64,000 nt of DNA. Origin: Bacteroidales bacterium. Lineage in GTDB: Bacteria > Bacteroidota > Bacteroidia > Bacteroidales > UBA932. The stretch's first letter is position 1. Every line of letters begins with the position of its first letter. Positions 63,588-64,000 of this stretch are shown piece by piece. The notes beneath the pieces are model-generated. The model saw nothing but the letters and a program-made list of their open reading frames with translations. It was not told where the DNA came from and did no database searches. The position numbers were made by a program, and so were the translations under genes. Where the stretch lies: NCBI GenBank assembly GCA_017938925.1, contig JAGBAO010000009.1:1-64000 (forward strand). The letters are read 5' to 3'.

Positions 63588-64000
63588 TTAATAACCTACA
63601 TTCTGAACGAGATTGCCGTTGGCACCGATCTCCCTGAGAGGTATAGGCATAGCCCACTTGTGCTGTCCCCATGCGAGATCCTTTGCTGTTGCATCACCGA
63701 CAAAGTCAGTTCTGGTCATGTTTCTCTTAGTACGACCGAGGTCGAACCAGTAGTGTGCCTCCCATGCGAGTTCCTTCTGCCTCTCGAGCCATACACCTTC
63801 GAGTGTGGCATTCTGAGCTGTCGCACCTCTCTGTGCAGCGAGGTCAGCAAGAGCCTGAGGAGCGTTGTAGCCCTGAGCACCTCTTACCACAGCCTCAGCA
63901 AGGTTGAGATACATCTCTGAAAGACGGAGAACAATCACGTTTGTGAGGTCCGGCTTTGCAAGGCCCTTACCTATGTACTTAGCTGTCCAGAGGACACCGT
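63588..64000 (-). CDS. RagB/SusD-family protein, C-terminal part
   Basis: The last 137 codons are in the window; the 5' end and presumably the SusC partner lie beyond. Typical SusD C-terminus: VIVLRLSEMYLNLAEA, then LEGVWLERQKELAWEAHYWFDLGRTKRN and WAMPIPLREIGANGNLVQNVGY. SusD lids the SusC transporter and captures ligand at the surface. Confidence 0.95.
   Translation of the reverse strand, partial: GVLWTAKYIGKGLAKPDLTNVIVLRLSEMYLNLAEAVVRGAQGYNAPQALADLAAQRGATAQNATLEGVWLERQKELAWEAHYWFDLGRTKRNMTRTDFVGDATAKDLAWGQHKWAMPIPLREIGANGNLVQNVGY

Noticed and set aside
1-64000. CRISPR arrays, transposases, integrases, phage genes, toxin-antitoxin or restriction systems
   Set aside because: None seen on either strand; all long frames are housekeeping or envelope genes with uniform style.

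Overview
The window is an ordinary chromosomal stretch of a Bacteroidota genome, most likely a Bacteroidales gut or oral lineage. Evidence: repeated TAnnTTTG -7 promoter boxes (several with a TTTG/TTG box 19-20 bp upstream), almost no Shine-Dalgarno sites, lipobox lipoproteins, a RagB/SusD protein, a type IX secretion C-terminal domain, an exbB-X-exbD-exbD cluster, and families largely confined to this phylum (DUF6029, DUF4837, Omp28-like, putative porin). I cannot fix the genus. I see no insertion sequence, integrase, phage gene or CRISPR array.

Layout. 1-8.5 kb (minus): a DUF6029 outer-membrane protein cut by the window edge with a TlpA thioredoxin, then a tightly overlapping operon of a large lipoprotein, an Omp28-type lipoprotein, tmk, a DoxX-like membrane protein and folP. 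8.6-12.6 kb: purB, a DivIC/FtsB-like division protein, a sugar nucleotidyltransferase, a CPBP protease and YccF. 12.6-16 kb: an amino-sugar cluster of a MurU-like uridylyltransferase, an AmgK-like kinase fused to a RapZ C-terminal domain, and a GlcNAc-kinase-like protein. 16-18 kb: NAD salvage (pncB-pncA). 18-22 kb: a large porin and an MltF-like lytic transglycosylase. 22-26.7 kb (minus): pyrE, SRPBCC, RsmF-type methyltransferase, TPR protein, FtsX/LolE-type permease. 26.8-38 kb (plus): Nudix, queA, dprA, tatD, ansA, the ExbB/ExbD motor, alkaline phosphatase, asnS, udk and a TonB-like protein. 38-47.5 kb (minus): S41 protease, dCMP deaminase, acyl-CoA synthetase, an unknown anchored 704-residue protein, ridA, then YceD-rpmF-tRNA-Arg and typA. 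47.8-56 kb: guaA, the ruvX-def-phosphohexomutase operon (minus), and M23 peptidase-dxr-rseP-DUF4837 (plus). 56-56.6 kb: tRNA-Glu, rpsT, tRNA-Pro. 56.6-64 kb (minus): the distal half of a SusD-type locus ending in a secreted subtilisin and a beta-barrel protein.

The two most notable items are a GMP synthase whose glutaminase domain has lost its whole catalytic part, and the AmgK-RapZ fusion beside MurU and a GlcNAc kinase, which looks like a peptidoglycan-sugar recycling module with a built-in amino-sugar sensor. Genes are packed with TAATG or ATGA stop/start overlaps, implying translational coupling within operons.
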